This document shows positions 48,155-56,717 of a DNA stretch of 64,000 nt, one piece after another. The stretch is from Streptomyces fumigatiscleroticus (GTDB lineage Bacteria; Actinomycetota; Actinomycetes; Streptomycetales; Streptomycetaceae): NCBI RefSeq assembly GCF_014647975.1, contig NZ_BMQF01000001.1:434001-498000 (forward strand). The letters run 5' to 3'. Both the position numbers and the translations under genes were made by a program. Numbering within the stretch: position 1 is the stretch's first letter; each line of letters begins with the position of its first letter. The notes below the pieces were generated by a model. That model saw only the letters and a program-made list of their open reading frames with translations. It did not search any database and was not told the origin of the DNA.

Positions 48155-49963
48155 CTAGTCGCTCTCTTCGGTGAGGTGCTCGGTGGACTCGGTTCCGGCG
48201 GCCGTGTCACGGCCGCCGGACGGGGACCGCTCCTCGCCGGACGCGCGTCCGGCGGTGGCGAAGGCCGCCAGGCCGGCGAAGGAGGCGTCCGGGGGTACGG
48301 CGGAGACGGGGGCCGGGCCGCCGCGCCCGGCCGGCTTCGGCCCGGCGGCCTCGCCGCGCCTGCTGCGGCGCCGGGGCAGTCCCCCGGGAGTGGTCTCCCC
48401 GGCGCCCGCGGCCTCGGCGCCGGCCCCGATGGCGCCGGCCCCGGCGGCGGGGGCCGCGACGGCGGCGGATCCGCGGGCCGCGGCGGCCGTCAGGGGGGAG
48501 GTCTCCGCCGGCGGCGCGGCGGTCGCGGGCAGCGGGCTGAAGTACTTGTGCGGGACGACGACCACCACGGAGGTGCCGAGCCAGGGCGAGTCCGCGAAGG
48601 TGACACGGATGCCGTAGCGGCGGGCGAGGATGCCGACGACACGCAGGCCGATGTTGGCGTCCTCGGAGATGCCGCCGAGGCCCGCGCCGGGCGCGGTGCC
48701 GGTCAGCGCCTGCTCGGCCTCGCGCTTCTTCTCCTCGCTCAGGCCCTTGCCGGAGTCCTGGATCTCGATGCCGACGCCGTTGGGCACCTCCTTGCCGGAG
48801 ACGAGGACCGGCTCGGTGGGCGGCGAGTAGCGGGCCGCGTTGTCCAGCAGATGGGCGAAGATCAGCGTGAGATGGTCCACCAGGCCGCCGTCGACGCCGA
48901 GTTCGGGCAGGTGGCGCACCTGGACCCGGTGGAAGTCCTTGATCCGGCCCATGCCGCCGCGCACCACGCTGAGCAGGCGCTGCGGCTCCTGCCACTGGCG
49001 GCCCGGCCGGTCGGAGCCGCCGAGCACGCCGATGCTGGCCGCGAGACAGTCGGCGGGGCCGATCGCCTGGTCGAGCTCCATCAGGCCACGGGCGACGGCG
49101 GGCAGCCGGCCGTGCTCGCCCTGCATCTCGTGGAGCCGGCCGCGTAGCTTGCTGGTGAGTACATGAATACGGTTGCCGATGCTGATGACGGCCTGTTCCG
49201 CGGAGGTCGAGCGGTCGAACTCCTCCTCCACCCCGATCAGGGCCGTGCGCAGCAGCTTGCGCAGCGCGGCCTGGAGTTCCGGGGCGGCCTCCGCGCACTC
49301 GCGCACGGCGGGCAGCAGGTCGTCGATGGCGTCACCGGCGCGCAGCCGGCGCAGGGCGTCGGGCAGCTGCTCGTCGGCGAGGCGGGCGACCGCGGCCTGC
49401 TGGCGGGCGAGCCGCTCCCGCCAGTCCGCCGTGCGCCCGGCGAGCTCCGCGTCGTGCGCCGCGGCCTGCTCGGCCAGCCGCGCCTCGAAGGTCCCGGCCT
49501 GCTCGGCCAGCCGCGCCTCGAAGGTCCCGGCCTGCTCGGCCAGCCGCGCCTCGAAGGTCCCGGCCTGCTCGGCCAGCCGCGCCTCGAAGGTCCCGGCCTG
49601 CTCGGCCAGGCGCGCCTCGTACTGCTCGGCCTGCTCGGCCAGGCGCGCCTCCTGGGCGGTGCGCTCGGCCTCGTACCGGCTCTCCAGGCCCGCCACGTGC
49701 CGCTGCCACTGCCGGCCGTGCTCGTCCTGCGCGAAGCGGTGGGCGGCCTCCGCGCGGCGCAGCTGCGCCTGGGCGCGGACGAGGAGACGTACGCACACGG
49801 CGCCGGCAGCGGTGGCCGCCGCGCCCGCCACGGCGGCGATGATCCGCTCCGAGCTCATGAACGTGGCGGCCACCGTCGTGCCGCCCAGGCCCAGCGGCAT
49901 CAGCCACCAGCTGTACCAGGCGACAGGGGCCCGCGCCGCCGGTGGCGGAGTGGCGAGTTCCAT
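48155..49963 (-). CDS. cvnA: Conservon sensor-like ATPase CvnA
   Basis: A 602-aa membrane sensor. Hydrophobic segments at about residues 15-65 form two membrane helices, followed by a long coiled coil (about 75-200) with six 11-residue EARLAEQAGTF-type repeats. The ATPase domain (about 320-450) has the N-box HLLDNAARYSPP, the D-box DSGKGLS and the G2 element NIGLRVV. A histidine phosphorylation site of true kinases is not visible. A Pro/Ala-rich disordered tail follows. ATG 49963 with AAGG 6 nt before is preferred over ATG 49969. It anchors the conservon complex. Confidence 0.93.
   Translation of the reverse strand: MELATPPPAARAPVAWYSWWLMPLGLGGTTVAATFMSSERIIAAVAGAAATAAGAVCVRLLVRAQAQLRRAEAAHRFAQDEHGRQWQRHVAGLESRYEAERTAQEARLAEQAEQYEARLAEQAGTFEARLAEQAGTFEARLAEQAGTFEARLAEQAGTFEARLAEQAAAHDAELAGRTADWRERLARQQAAVARLADEQLPDALRRLRAGDAIDDLLPAVRECAEAAPELQAALRKLLRTALIGVEEEFDRSTSAEQAVISIGNRIHVLTSKLRGRLHEMQGEHGRLPAVARGLMELDQAIGPADCLAASIGVLGGSDRPGRQWQEPQRLLSVVRGGMGRIKDFHRVQVRHLPELGVDGGLVDHLTLIFAHLLDNAARYSPPTEPVLVSGKEVPNGVGIEIQDSGKGLSEEKKREAEQALTGTAPGAGLGGISEDANIGLRVVGILARRYGIRVTFADSPWLGTSVVVVVPHKYFSPLPATAAPPAETSPLTAAAARGSAAVAAPAAGAGAIGAGAEAAGAGETTPGGLPRRRSRRGEAAGPKPAGRGGPAPVSAVPPDASFAGLAAFATAGRASGEERSPSGGRDTAAGTESTEHLTEESD
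49449..49646 (-). repeat. 33-bp tandem repeats in cvnA
   Basis: Six 33-bp units encode 11-residue coiled-coil repeats; the four central units (49482-49613) are nearly identical at the nucleotide level. The 11-residue period suits a hendecad coiled coil, so unit gain or loss keeps the register while changing the length of the stalk. Confidence 0.9.
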
Positions 49964-50278
49964 CTGCATCCTTCGAAGCAACACGGTCGAACGGGGGGGT
50001 GTGCAAGGAGACCGCACTCATGAGTACGCAGGGCGAGCCGACCCGTCGCGATCGCGTCAACTCGCAGCGCTGATCGGGAGCTTATCGGGTCGGAGCCCCA
50101 AACGATCAAACTCGCGGCCCGGCGGAAGTGAGGATTCCGTCACGCTTTCGCGGACCGGTGCGCGTCGACGAATTCCTGCGCGCACATGCCGAGTTGTCCG
50201 CACGCCGGCTGTCCGCCGGACGGCGCAACGGGCGGGCGCGGGGCGGCCCGGTGGGACACCATGGACCGCGTGGAGACC
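49964..50278. other. Divergent intergenic region cvnA / oxidoreductase
   Basis: This stretch of 315 bp has no recognisable gene. On the minus side about 50075-50115 is A/T-richer and may hold the cvnA promoter, without a clear consensus. An upstream in-frame ATG for the oxidoreductase lies at 50261. Confidence 0.4.
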
Positions 50279-51211
50279 ATGCGAGCCATCAGTCAGGACG
50301 TCCTCGGCGGTCCCGAGGTCCTCAGGGAGGTGCGGGTCGAGCGGCCGGCGCCGCGGCCGAACGAGGTACTGGTCCGGGTGCGCGCCACCGGGCTCAACCC
50401 GACGGACTTCAAGCACCGTGCGCGCGGGGGCTTCCTCGGCGAGCCGCCGTTCGTGCTCGGCTGGGACGTCTCCGGCACGGTGGAGGCGGTGGGCGTCGGC
50501 GCCGCCCTGTTCGCGCCCGGCGACGAGGTGTTCGGCATGCTGCCCTACCCCTTCGGCCACGGTGCGCACGCCGAGTACGTCACCGCCCCCGCGCGCGCCT
50601 TCGTCCGCAAGCCGGCCGGGCTCGACCACGTCCGGGCGGGGGCGCTGCCGCTGGTCTCGCTGACCGCGTGGCAGGCCCTGACGGAGCAGGCGGACGTGCG
50701 GCCGGGGCAGCGGGTGCTGATCCACGCGGCGGCCGGCGGGGTGGGGCACGTGGCCGTGCAGATCGCCAAGGCGCGGGGGGCGTACGTGATCGGGACCGCG
50801 TCCGCGGGCAAGCACGAGTTCCTGCGCGGCATCGGCGTGGACGAGCCCCTCGACTACCGGGAGACGGACTTCGCCCAGGCGGTGCGGGAGGTCGACGTGG
50901 TCCTGGACACCCTGGGCGGCGACGTCTCCGTCCGCTCGCTGCGCGTGCTGCGGCCGGGCGGGACCGTCGTCTCGCTGGTACCGGCCGGGCCGGACGATTT
51001 CCGCCAGGAAGCGGAGCGGCTCGGCGTGCGGGCGGTGCGCATGCTGGTCGATGCCGACCACAGCGGCATGCGGGCGATCGCGCAGCTGGCCGAGGAGGGC
51101 CGGCTGCGCCCCACGATCGCCCGGACGTTCCCGCTCGCCGACGCCGCCGAGGCCCACGCGGCCGGCGAGACCGGCCGCACCACGGGCAAGCTGGTCCTCG
51201 TGGTCGACTGA
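50279..51211 (+). CDS. Zinc-type/quinone oxidoreductase (MDR superfamily), NADP-dependent
   Basis: A 310-aa medium-chain dehydrogenase/reductase. ATG 50279 with GGAG 5 nt upstream is taken as the start; ATG 50261 in frame is the alternative. The GroES-like half (LVRVRATGLNPTDFKHRARG, VLGWDVSGTVEAVG) lacks the zinc-ligand cysteines. The Rossmann half has VLIHAAAGGVGHVAVQIAKARGA. Such enzymes reduce quinones or enones with NADPH. Confidence 0.92.
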   Translation: MRAISQDVLGGPEVLREVRVERPAPRPNEVLVRVRATGLNPTDFKHRARGGFLGEPPFVLGWDVSGTVEAVGVGAALFAPGDEVFGMLPYPFGHGAHAEYVTAPARAFVRKPAGLDHVRAGALPLVSLTAWQALTEQADVRPGQRVLIHAAAGGVGHVAVQIAKARGAYVIGTASAGKHEFLRGIGVDEPLDYRETDFAQAVREVDVVLDTLGGDVSVRSLRVLRPGGTVVSLVPAGPDDFRQEAERLGVRAVRMLVDADHSGMRAIAQLAEEGRLRPTIARTFPLADAAEAHAAGETGRTTGKLVLVVD

Positions 51212-51452
51212 CGTCCCGCGCCGCTCCCCCGTCCCGGGGGCACCATGTTCGCGCCCCGTCCGACAGGTCTCGGCCACACATCGGACGGCACGCCGGGCGG
51301 CTTCGAGAATCCCCAGACATATGTCAACCGAACATGCTCAAATTCACTCCAACGAGGGTAACTTGCAGGGCGGGGAAGGGCTTTGCGCTGACCGGGTACC
51401 CGGGGACACGTCTACGCTCGCTGCACGACGTCACCCCGGCCCCCGGTGACAC

Positions 51453-51872
51453 GTGGTCCCACCTCCCGAAGAGCAGGCTGGAGGCGATGTCGTCGTGCGG
51501 CAGGAACCCGCACCGCTCACCCCTCATCTGCGTGTCCGCCACGACCGTGCGCACACGGTGCTGGAGTTCCGCGGCGAGATAGACATCGCCGCGGCCGCGG
51601 AGATCGCCCCGTACATGGACCGGGAGACCGGCCGTCCACAGGCCCGGGTCGTCATCGACCTGAGCCGGATCGAGTTCTTCGACTGCTCCGGACTGCGGCT
51701 GCTGTACCGGGCCAGGCGCCGGGTACTCGACCGGGACGGACAGCTGTACCTGGTCTGCACCCACCCCCTGACGCTGCGCGTCATGCGGATCACCGGCCTG
51801 ACGAAGCTGCTGCCCCCGCAGCCCACGCTGGACGCCGCGCTGAGCGAGACGGAGGCCGCGTCCGGCCTGTGA
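51453..51872 (+). CDS. STAS-domain anti-sigma factor antagonist
   Basis: This 139-aa protein starts at GTG 51453. The STAS fold begins with RAHTVLEFRGEIDIAAAAEI and has the phosphorylation site FFDCSGLRLLYRARRR. It can be a substrate for the SpoIIE-type phosphatases of this window. The 240-bp upstream gap contains a GGGTAC (51394-51399) but no matching upstream element. It converges with the EF-Tu gene. Confidence 0.9.
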   Translation: MVPPPEEQAGGDVVVRQEPAPLTPHLRVRHDRAHTVLEFRGEIDIAAAAEIAPYMDRETGRPQARVVIDLSRIEFFDCSGLRLLYRARRRVLDRDGQLYLVCTHPLTLRVMRITGLTKLLPPQPTLDAALSETEAASGL

Positions 51873-51897
51873 CCCCCGGCTCCCCGGCCGGCGCGGC

Positions 51898-51912
51898 GTC
51901 CGGTTGCCGGAC
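51898..51912. terminator. Short hairpin between convergent STAS and tuf genes
   Basis: GTCCGG and CCGGAC form a 6-bp stem with loop TTG, in the 48-bp gap between two convergent stops. It is a modest hairpin, listed for its position. Confidence 0.45.
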
Positions 51913-51920
51913 CTCGGCTC

Positions 51921-53114
<1,194 letters not shown>

Positions 53115-53347
53115 TGCAACCCCTCCTGAGCATCCGGGTGATGCCGAGCGTTGCTCTGCTGTCTCCTGTCTATTCCGTTCGCGGCGCGGCGAACAGGGCG
53201 CCGACGGACTCGCCACCGCGTCCACCGCGCCCGAGGGCGGCACCGTGCGCCCCCGCGTGCTCCCGCTGCCCTGTTCACCGTTCGACTTCCGCGTCTGGCA
53301 CGGCACATGGGGGGCATCCGGAGATGGCAGGAAGGAGGACCGTCGCC

Positions 53348-54016
53348 ATGACGACTTCCATCAAGCGCGTACGGCGCGTGCGGCGGATGCCCGGCTGGGC
53401 CAAGGCGGTGACCGCGGTCGTGCTGGTGCTCGCCGTGCTGTTCGCCGGGATCCGGTGGAGCCTGCTGCCGGGTCTGAAGGACCTGTTCGGCACCGAGTCC
53501 CACGACCGTTCGGGTCCCGCGCTGCTGAAGTCCATCCAGGACATGAGCCGTTACGACGCCGCCTCCGGCAACTTCCAGGTCGTCGTGGACCTGGAGAAGG
53601 ACGCCAAGTACCTGCCCGACGCGATCCGGGGCACCCGCACCCTGTACGTCGGGGCGGGCACCGTCGACGCCTACGTCGATCTCGGCAGGGTCGGCGGGGA
53701 CGACGTGACGGTCGACGAGGACCGCACCTCGGCCACGCTCCGGCTGCCGCACGCCGCGCTCGGCCGGCCGGCCCTCGACCCGGACCGCTCCTACGCCGTC
53801 TCCAAGCAGCGCGGTCTGCTGGACCGGCTCGGCGACCTGTTCTCGGACAACCCCAACAGCGAGCAGGCCGTGCAGAAGCTGGCGGTGCGGCACATCGGCG
53901 ACGCGGCCGAGGACAGCGGGCTGACCGCGCGCGCCGAGTCCAACACCACCGAGATGCTCCAGGGGCTGCTGCGCTCCCTCGGCTTCAAGGAGGTGCGCGT
54001 CAGCTACGGGGACTGA
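53348..54016 (+). CDS. DUF4230 membrane-anchored protein
   Basis: This 222-aa protein starts at ATG 53348 after AGGAAGGAGG. A basic N-terminus ([11 protein letters not shown]) is followed by one transmembrane helix at about 19-36 ([18 protein letters not shown]). The extracytoplasmic DUF4230 domain contains [28 protein letters not shown] and [24 protein letters not shown]. Function unknown; the domain is widespread in bacteria. It is divergent from the EF-Tu gene. Confidence 0.9.
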   Translation: MTTSIKRVRRVRRMPGWAKAVTAVVLVLAVLFAGIRWSLLPGLKDLFGTESHDRSGPALLKSIQDMSRYDAASGNFQVVVDLEKDAKYLPDAIRGTRTLYVGAGTVDAYVDLGRVGGDDVTVDEDRTSATLRLPHAALGRPALDPDRSYAVSKQRGLLDRLGDLFSDNPNSEQAVQKLAVRHIGDAAEDSGLTARAESNTTEMLQGLLRSLGFKEVRVSYGD

Positions 54017-54480
54017 CCGGACGCCGTCAGCACGCCCGGCAGTGCCAGCAGCGCCGGCAGCGTGGTCCCGGCCGGCAGCCAGGCCACGTGGTCCCCGGTG
54101 GGCCCGGACCGGAGCCGCCCGAGCGGCAGCACCCGGCCGGGCGCGCCGAGCAGCCGCGGCCGGGCCACGGCCGGCGCCGCCAGGCCCACGGCCAGGACGG
54201 TGGAGACCAGCCCGGCAGGACACCGGCCGGGGTCCGGTGCACCGGGGCGGACACGAGACCGCCCGTCGCGGCCCGGTCCACGGCGTGCCCCACCGCGCCG
54301 GCGAAGCCCGGGACCACACCGGCCGCGAGCGCTCCGGCGAGCGGTACCGCGGGCACCGCCCTCATGGTGCCGGGACGGAGCCGATCGGGCGCCCACGGCG
54401 AGCTCCGGCGTGACGACGGTGCTCACGAACACCGGCCACAGCACGGCGAGCACGGCCCACCGGGCCGCCACCTCGCCCAG
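54004..54480 (-). pseudogene. Remnant of a complex-I/hydrogenase-type membrane subunit
   Basis: Minus-strand frames join to a membrane-protein-like C-terminus by two frameshifts: AARWAVLAVLWPVFVSTVVT (frame A), AVPLAGALAAGVVPGFAGAV (frame B), then TVLAVGLAAPAVARPRLLG (frame A). The end includes RLRSGPTGDHVAWLPAG, which resembles the C-terminal LHSGHxGDYVxWL motif of NuoL/hydrogenase-4-like subunits. The full subunit has over 600 residues, so only the last quarter remains. No related genes are near. It is a decayed gene unless the frameshifts are sequencing errors. Confidence 0.5.
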
Positions 54481-54650
54481 GGCGAGAAGCGTCGTACGGC
54501 GGTGCGCGGCGGCCCGTTGCCCTCAGTGCCCCGAGGGAGCGGACGGAAACCGGGAGCGCGCGCCCCTCGGACACCGGGCCGCCCCGCATCGTCGGCCCTT
54601 CCCCGGGTAACCGCCTCACAACGTGCGGAAGTTGACGAATGGAGGACCGA

Positions 54651-55238
54651 ATGGCCCGTGCAGCCGTACGGCCGAGTGCCGCGTCGCATCCGACCCGGGG
54701 CGGGTCACGCCGGCGCTTCCTGTGGCGTTCCCGCACCGCCGCGGCCGAGGAGACCTCGCGGCCCGCCGGGCGCGAACGGCGTCCGCTGCCCCTGCCGCTG
54801 CGCCTGCTGGCGATGGCGTCCGCCTTCGTCGTCATGGTGGCGTTCGCGGTCGTGCTGGCCCGGCTCACCCTCCAGCCGTCCCCCGCCTCGGAGGCGCTGA
54901 CCCACACCAACCTGCATCCCGGCCGGTCCCTGCGGGCCTATCTGGACCAGCCCGCACTGCGCGACGCGGTCCGCCAGGTCGGCGGCAATCTGCTGCTGGG
55001 CGTCCCGTTCGGCATCCTGGTGCCGGTCGTCGCGCCGCGCACCCGCGGTGTGCTGCGGGTGCTGCTGCTGACCGCCGTCGTGATGCTGATGGTGGAGTTC
55101 GCACAGGGCGCGATGATCACCGGGCGCGCCTTCGACATCGACGACGTCATCCTCAACACCGCGGGGGCGCTGCTCGGTTATCTGCTGATCGGGCGGAGGC
55201 TCAGCCGCGCGGTGCACGCGCGCGGGCCCAGGAAGTGA
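54651..55238 (+). CDS. VanZ-family membrane protein
   Basis: A 195-aa protein starting at ATG 54651 with GGAGG 5 nt before; ATG 54639 lies further upstream in frame. After a basic N-terminal 45 residues it has four predicted membrane segments (LLAMASAFVVMVAFAVVLA, VGGNLLLGVPFGILVPVV, VLRVLLLTAVVMLMVEFAQ, VILNTAGALLGYLLIG). The VanZ core motifs are NLLLGVPFG and AFDIDDVILNTAGALLGY. VanZ gives low-level teicoplanin resistance in enterococci; the function of most actinobacterial members is unknown. Confidence 0.93.
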   Translation: MARAAVRPSAASHPTRGGSRRRFLWRSRTAAAEETSRPAGRERRPLPLPLRLLAMASAFVVMVAFAVVLARLTLQPSPASEALTHTNLHPGRSLRAYLDQPALRDAVRQVGGNLLLGVPFGILVPVVAPRTRGVLRVLLLTAVVMLMVEFAQGAMITGRAFDIDDVILNTAGALLGYLLIGRRLSRAVHARGPRK

Positions 55239-55289
55239 CCCGTACGCCGTAGTCGCGGAAGCGTTCGACCTGTGGTCCGTACCAAGGTA

Positions 55290-55319
55290 TTGACGGTCTC
55301 CTTATCTCACTCCTTAAAT
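55290..55319 (+). promoter_or_regulatory. Probable SigA-type promoter of the GH16 gene
   Basis: TTGACG (55290-55295), an 18-nt spacer and TTAAAT (55314-55319) resemble the housekeeping consensus. It lies about 70 bp upstream of the GH16 start in an A/T-rich stretch unusual for the region. Confidence 0.52.
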
Positions 55320-55391
55320 CAAGGGCGACACTCTTACCCCCCACCACAGTCGGCGCTCCCGTCCCCGGAGTGCCGTACGGAAGGGAGAGCC

Positions 55392-56636
55392 GTGGCCCGA
55401 CCACGCCTGCTCCGCGCCTGTCTGTTCTCCGCCCTGTCCGCCGGGCTCGTCGCCTCTCTCGCCTCCGGTCCCGCGCAGGCGGAGACGGCACCGAGAGCCG
55501 CGGCCGCCGCCGTGACCACGTTCTCCGACACCTTCGACGGTCCCGCCGGAACGGCGGTCGACTCCTCGAAGTGGCAGATCGAGACCGGCGACAACGTCAA
55601 CAACCACGAGCGGCAGTACTACACGTCCGGCAACAAGAACGCCGCGCTCGACGGCCAGGGCCATCTGGTGATCACGGCCCGCCGCGAGAACCCGGCCAAC
55701 TACCAGTGCTGGTACGGCACCTGCCAGTACACCTCCGCCCGGCTCAACACCTCCGGGAAGTTCACCGCCCAGTACGGGCACGTCGAGGCGCGGATGAAGA
55801 TCCCACGCGGGCAGGGCATGTGGCCCGCCTTCTGGATGCTCGGCAACGACCTCGGCCAGGTCGGCTGGCCGAACTCCGGCGAGATCGACATCATGGAGAA
55901 CGTCGGCTTCGAGCCCTCCACCGTGCACGGCACCATCCACGGCCCCGGCTACTCCGGCTCCGGCGGCATCGGCGCCGGCTACACCCTCCCGAACGGCCAG
56001 GCCTTCGCCGACGCCTTCCACACCTTCGCCGTGGACTGGGCGCCGGACTCGATCACCTGGTCGGTGGACGGCACCGTCTACCAGCGGCGCACACCGGCCG
56101 ACCTGGGCGGGAAGACCTGGGTGTACAACAAGCCGTTCTTCCTGATCCTGAACCTGGCGGTCGGCGGCTACTGGCCCGGCGACCCGGACGGCTCCACCGC
56201 CTTCCCGCAGCAACTGGTCGTCGACCACGTGTCGGTGACGACGAGCGAGACGGCGGCCGGCGTGCCGATCCGGGGCCTGGCCGGCAAGTGCGTGGACGTC
56301 GCCGCGGCGAACTCCGCCAACGGCACCCCCGTCCAGCTCTACGACTGCAACGGCACCGCCGCCCAGCAGTGGACCGTGGGCTCCGACGGCACGATCCGCG
56401 CCCTGGGCAAGTGCCTGGACGTCGCCGGCGGCGGCACGGCGGACGGCACACTCGTCCAGCTCTGGGACTGCAACGGCACCGCCGCCCAGAAGTGGGCGGT
56501 CAGCGCCGCCCACGACATCGTCAACCCGCAGGCGAACAAGTGCCTGGACGTGAAGGACAACAACTCCGCCAACGGCACCCCGCTCCAGATCTGGACGTGC
56601 GCGGGCACGGCCAACCAGAAGTGGACGGTCGGCTGA
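55392..56636 (+). CDS. Secreted GH16 beta-1,3-glucanase-like enzyme with ricin-type lectin domain
   Basis: A 414-aa secreted enzyme starting at GTG 55392. The signal peptide covers about 1-30 (RLLRACLFSALSAGLVASLASGPAQA). The GH16 jelly-roll (about 42-275) has the catalytic GEIDIMEN with nucleophile Glu164, Asp166 and acid/base Glu169. WPAFWMLGND and LNLAVGGYWPG are family blocks of laminarinase-like members. A ricin-type beta-trefoil (about 285-414) shows three QW repeats (CVDVAAANSANGTPVQLYDC, QQW, QKW) and binds the polysaccharide. It likely digests beta-1,3-glucans such as fungal wall or laminarin. A SigA-type promoter is seen upstream. Confidence 0.95.
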   Translation: MARPRLLRACLFSALSAGLVASLASGPAQAETAPRAAAAAVTTFSDTFDGPAGTAVDSSKWQIETGDNVNNHERQYYTSGNKNAALDGQGHLVITARRENPANYQCWYGTCQYTSARLNTSGKFTAQYGHVEARMKIPRGQGMWPAFWMLGNDLGQVGWPNSGEIDIMENVGFEPSTVHGTIHGPGYSGSGGIGAGYTLPNGQAFADAFHTFAVDWAPDSITWSVDGTVYQRRTPADLGGKTWVYNKPFFLILNLAVGGYWPGDPDGSTAFPQQLVVDHVSVTTSETAAGVPIRGLAGKCVDVAAANSANGTPVQLYDCNGTAAQQWTVGSDGTIRALGKCLDVAGGGTADGTLVQLWDCNGTAAQKWAVSAAHDIVNPQANKCLDVKDNNSANGTPLQIWTCAGTANQKWTVG

Positions 56637-56717
56637 CCCGGACCGCCGGCCGGACCGCGCCCGGCCCCGCCCGCCTAGAATCGGCGTGATCTTGTACGGC
56701 GGGCCGGAAGGAACGGG

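Noticed and set aside
51394-51399. GGGTAC upstream of the STAS gene at 51453 as SigB-type promoter
   Set aside because: No GNNT at 14-16 nt upstream and a different distance to the start; GGGTAC alone is frequent in GC-rich DNA.
54586-54610. GCAT-N15-GGGTAA before the VanZ gene
   Set aside because: The last base deviates from the GGGTAC/T consensus, so it is not listed as a feature, though it is close.
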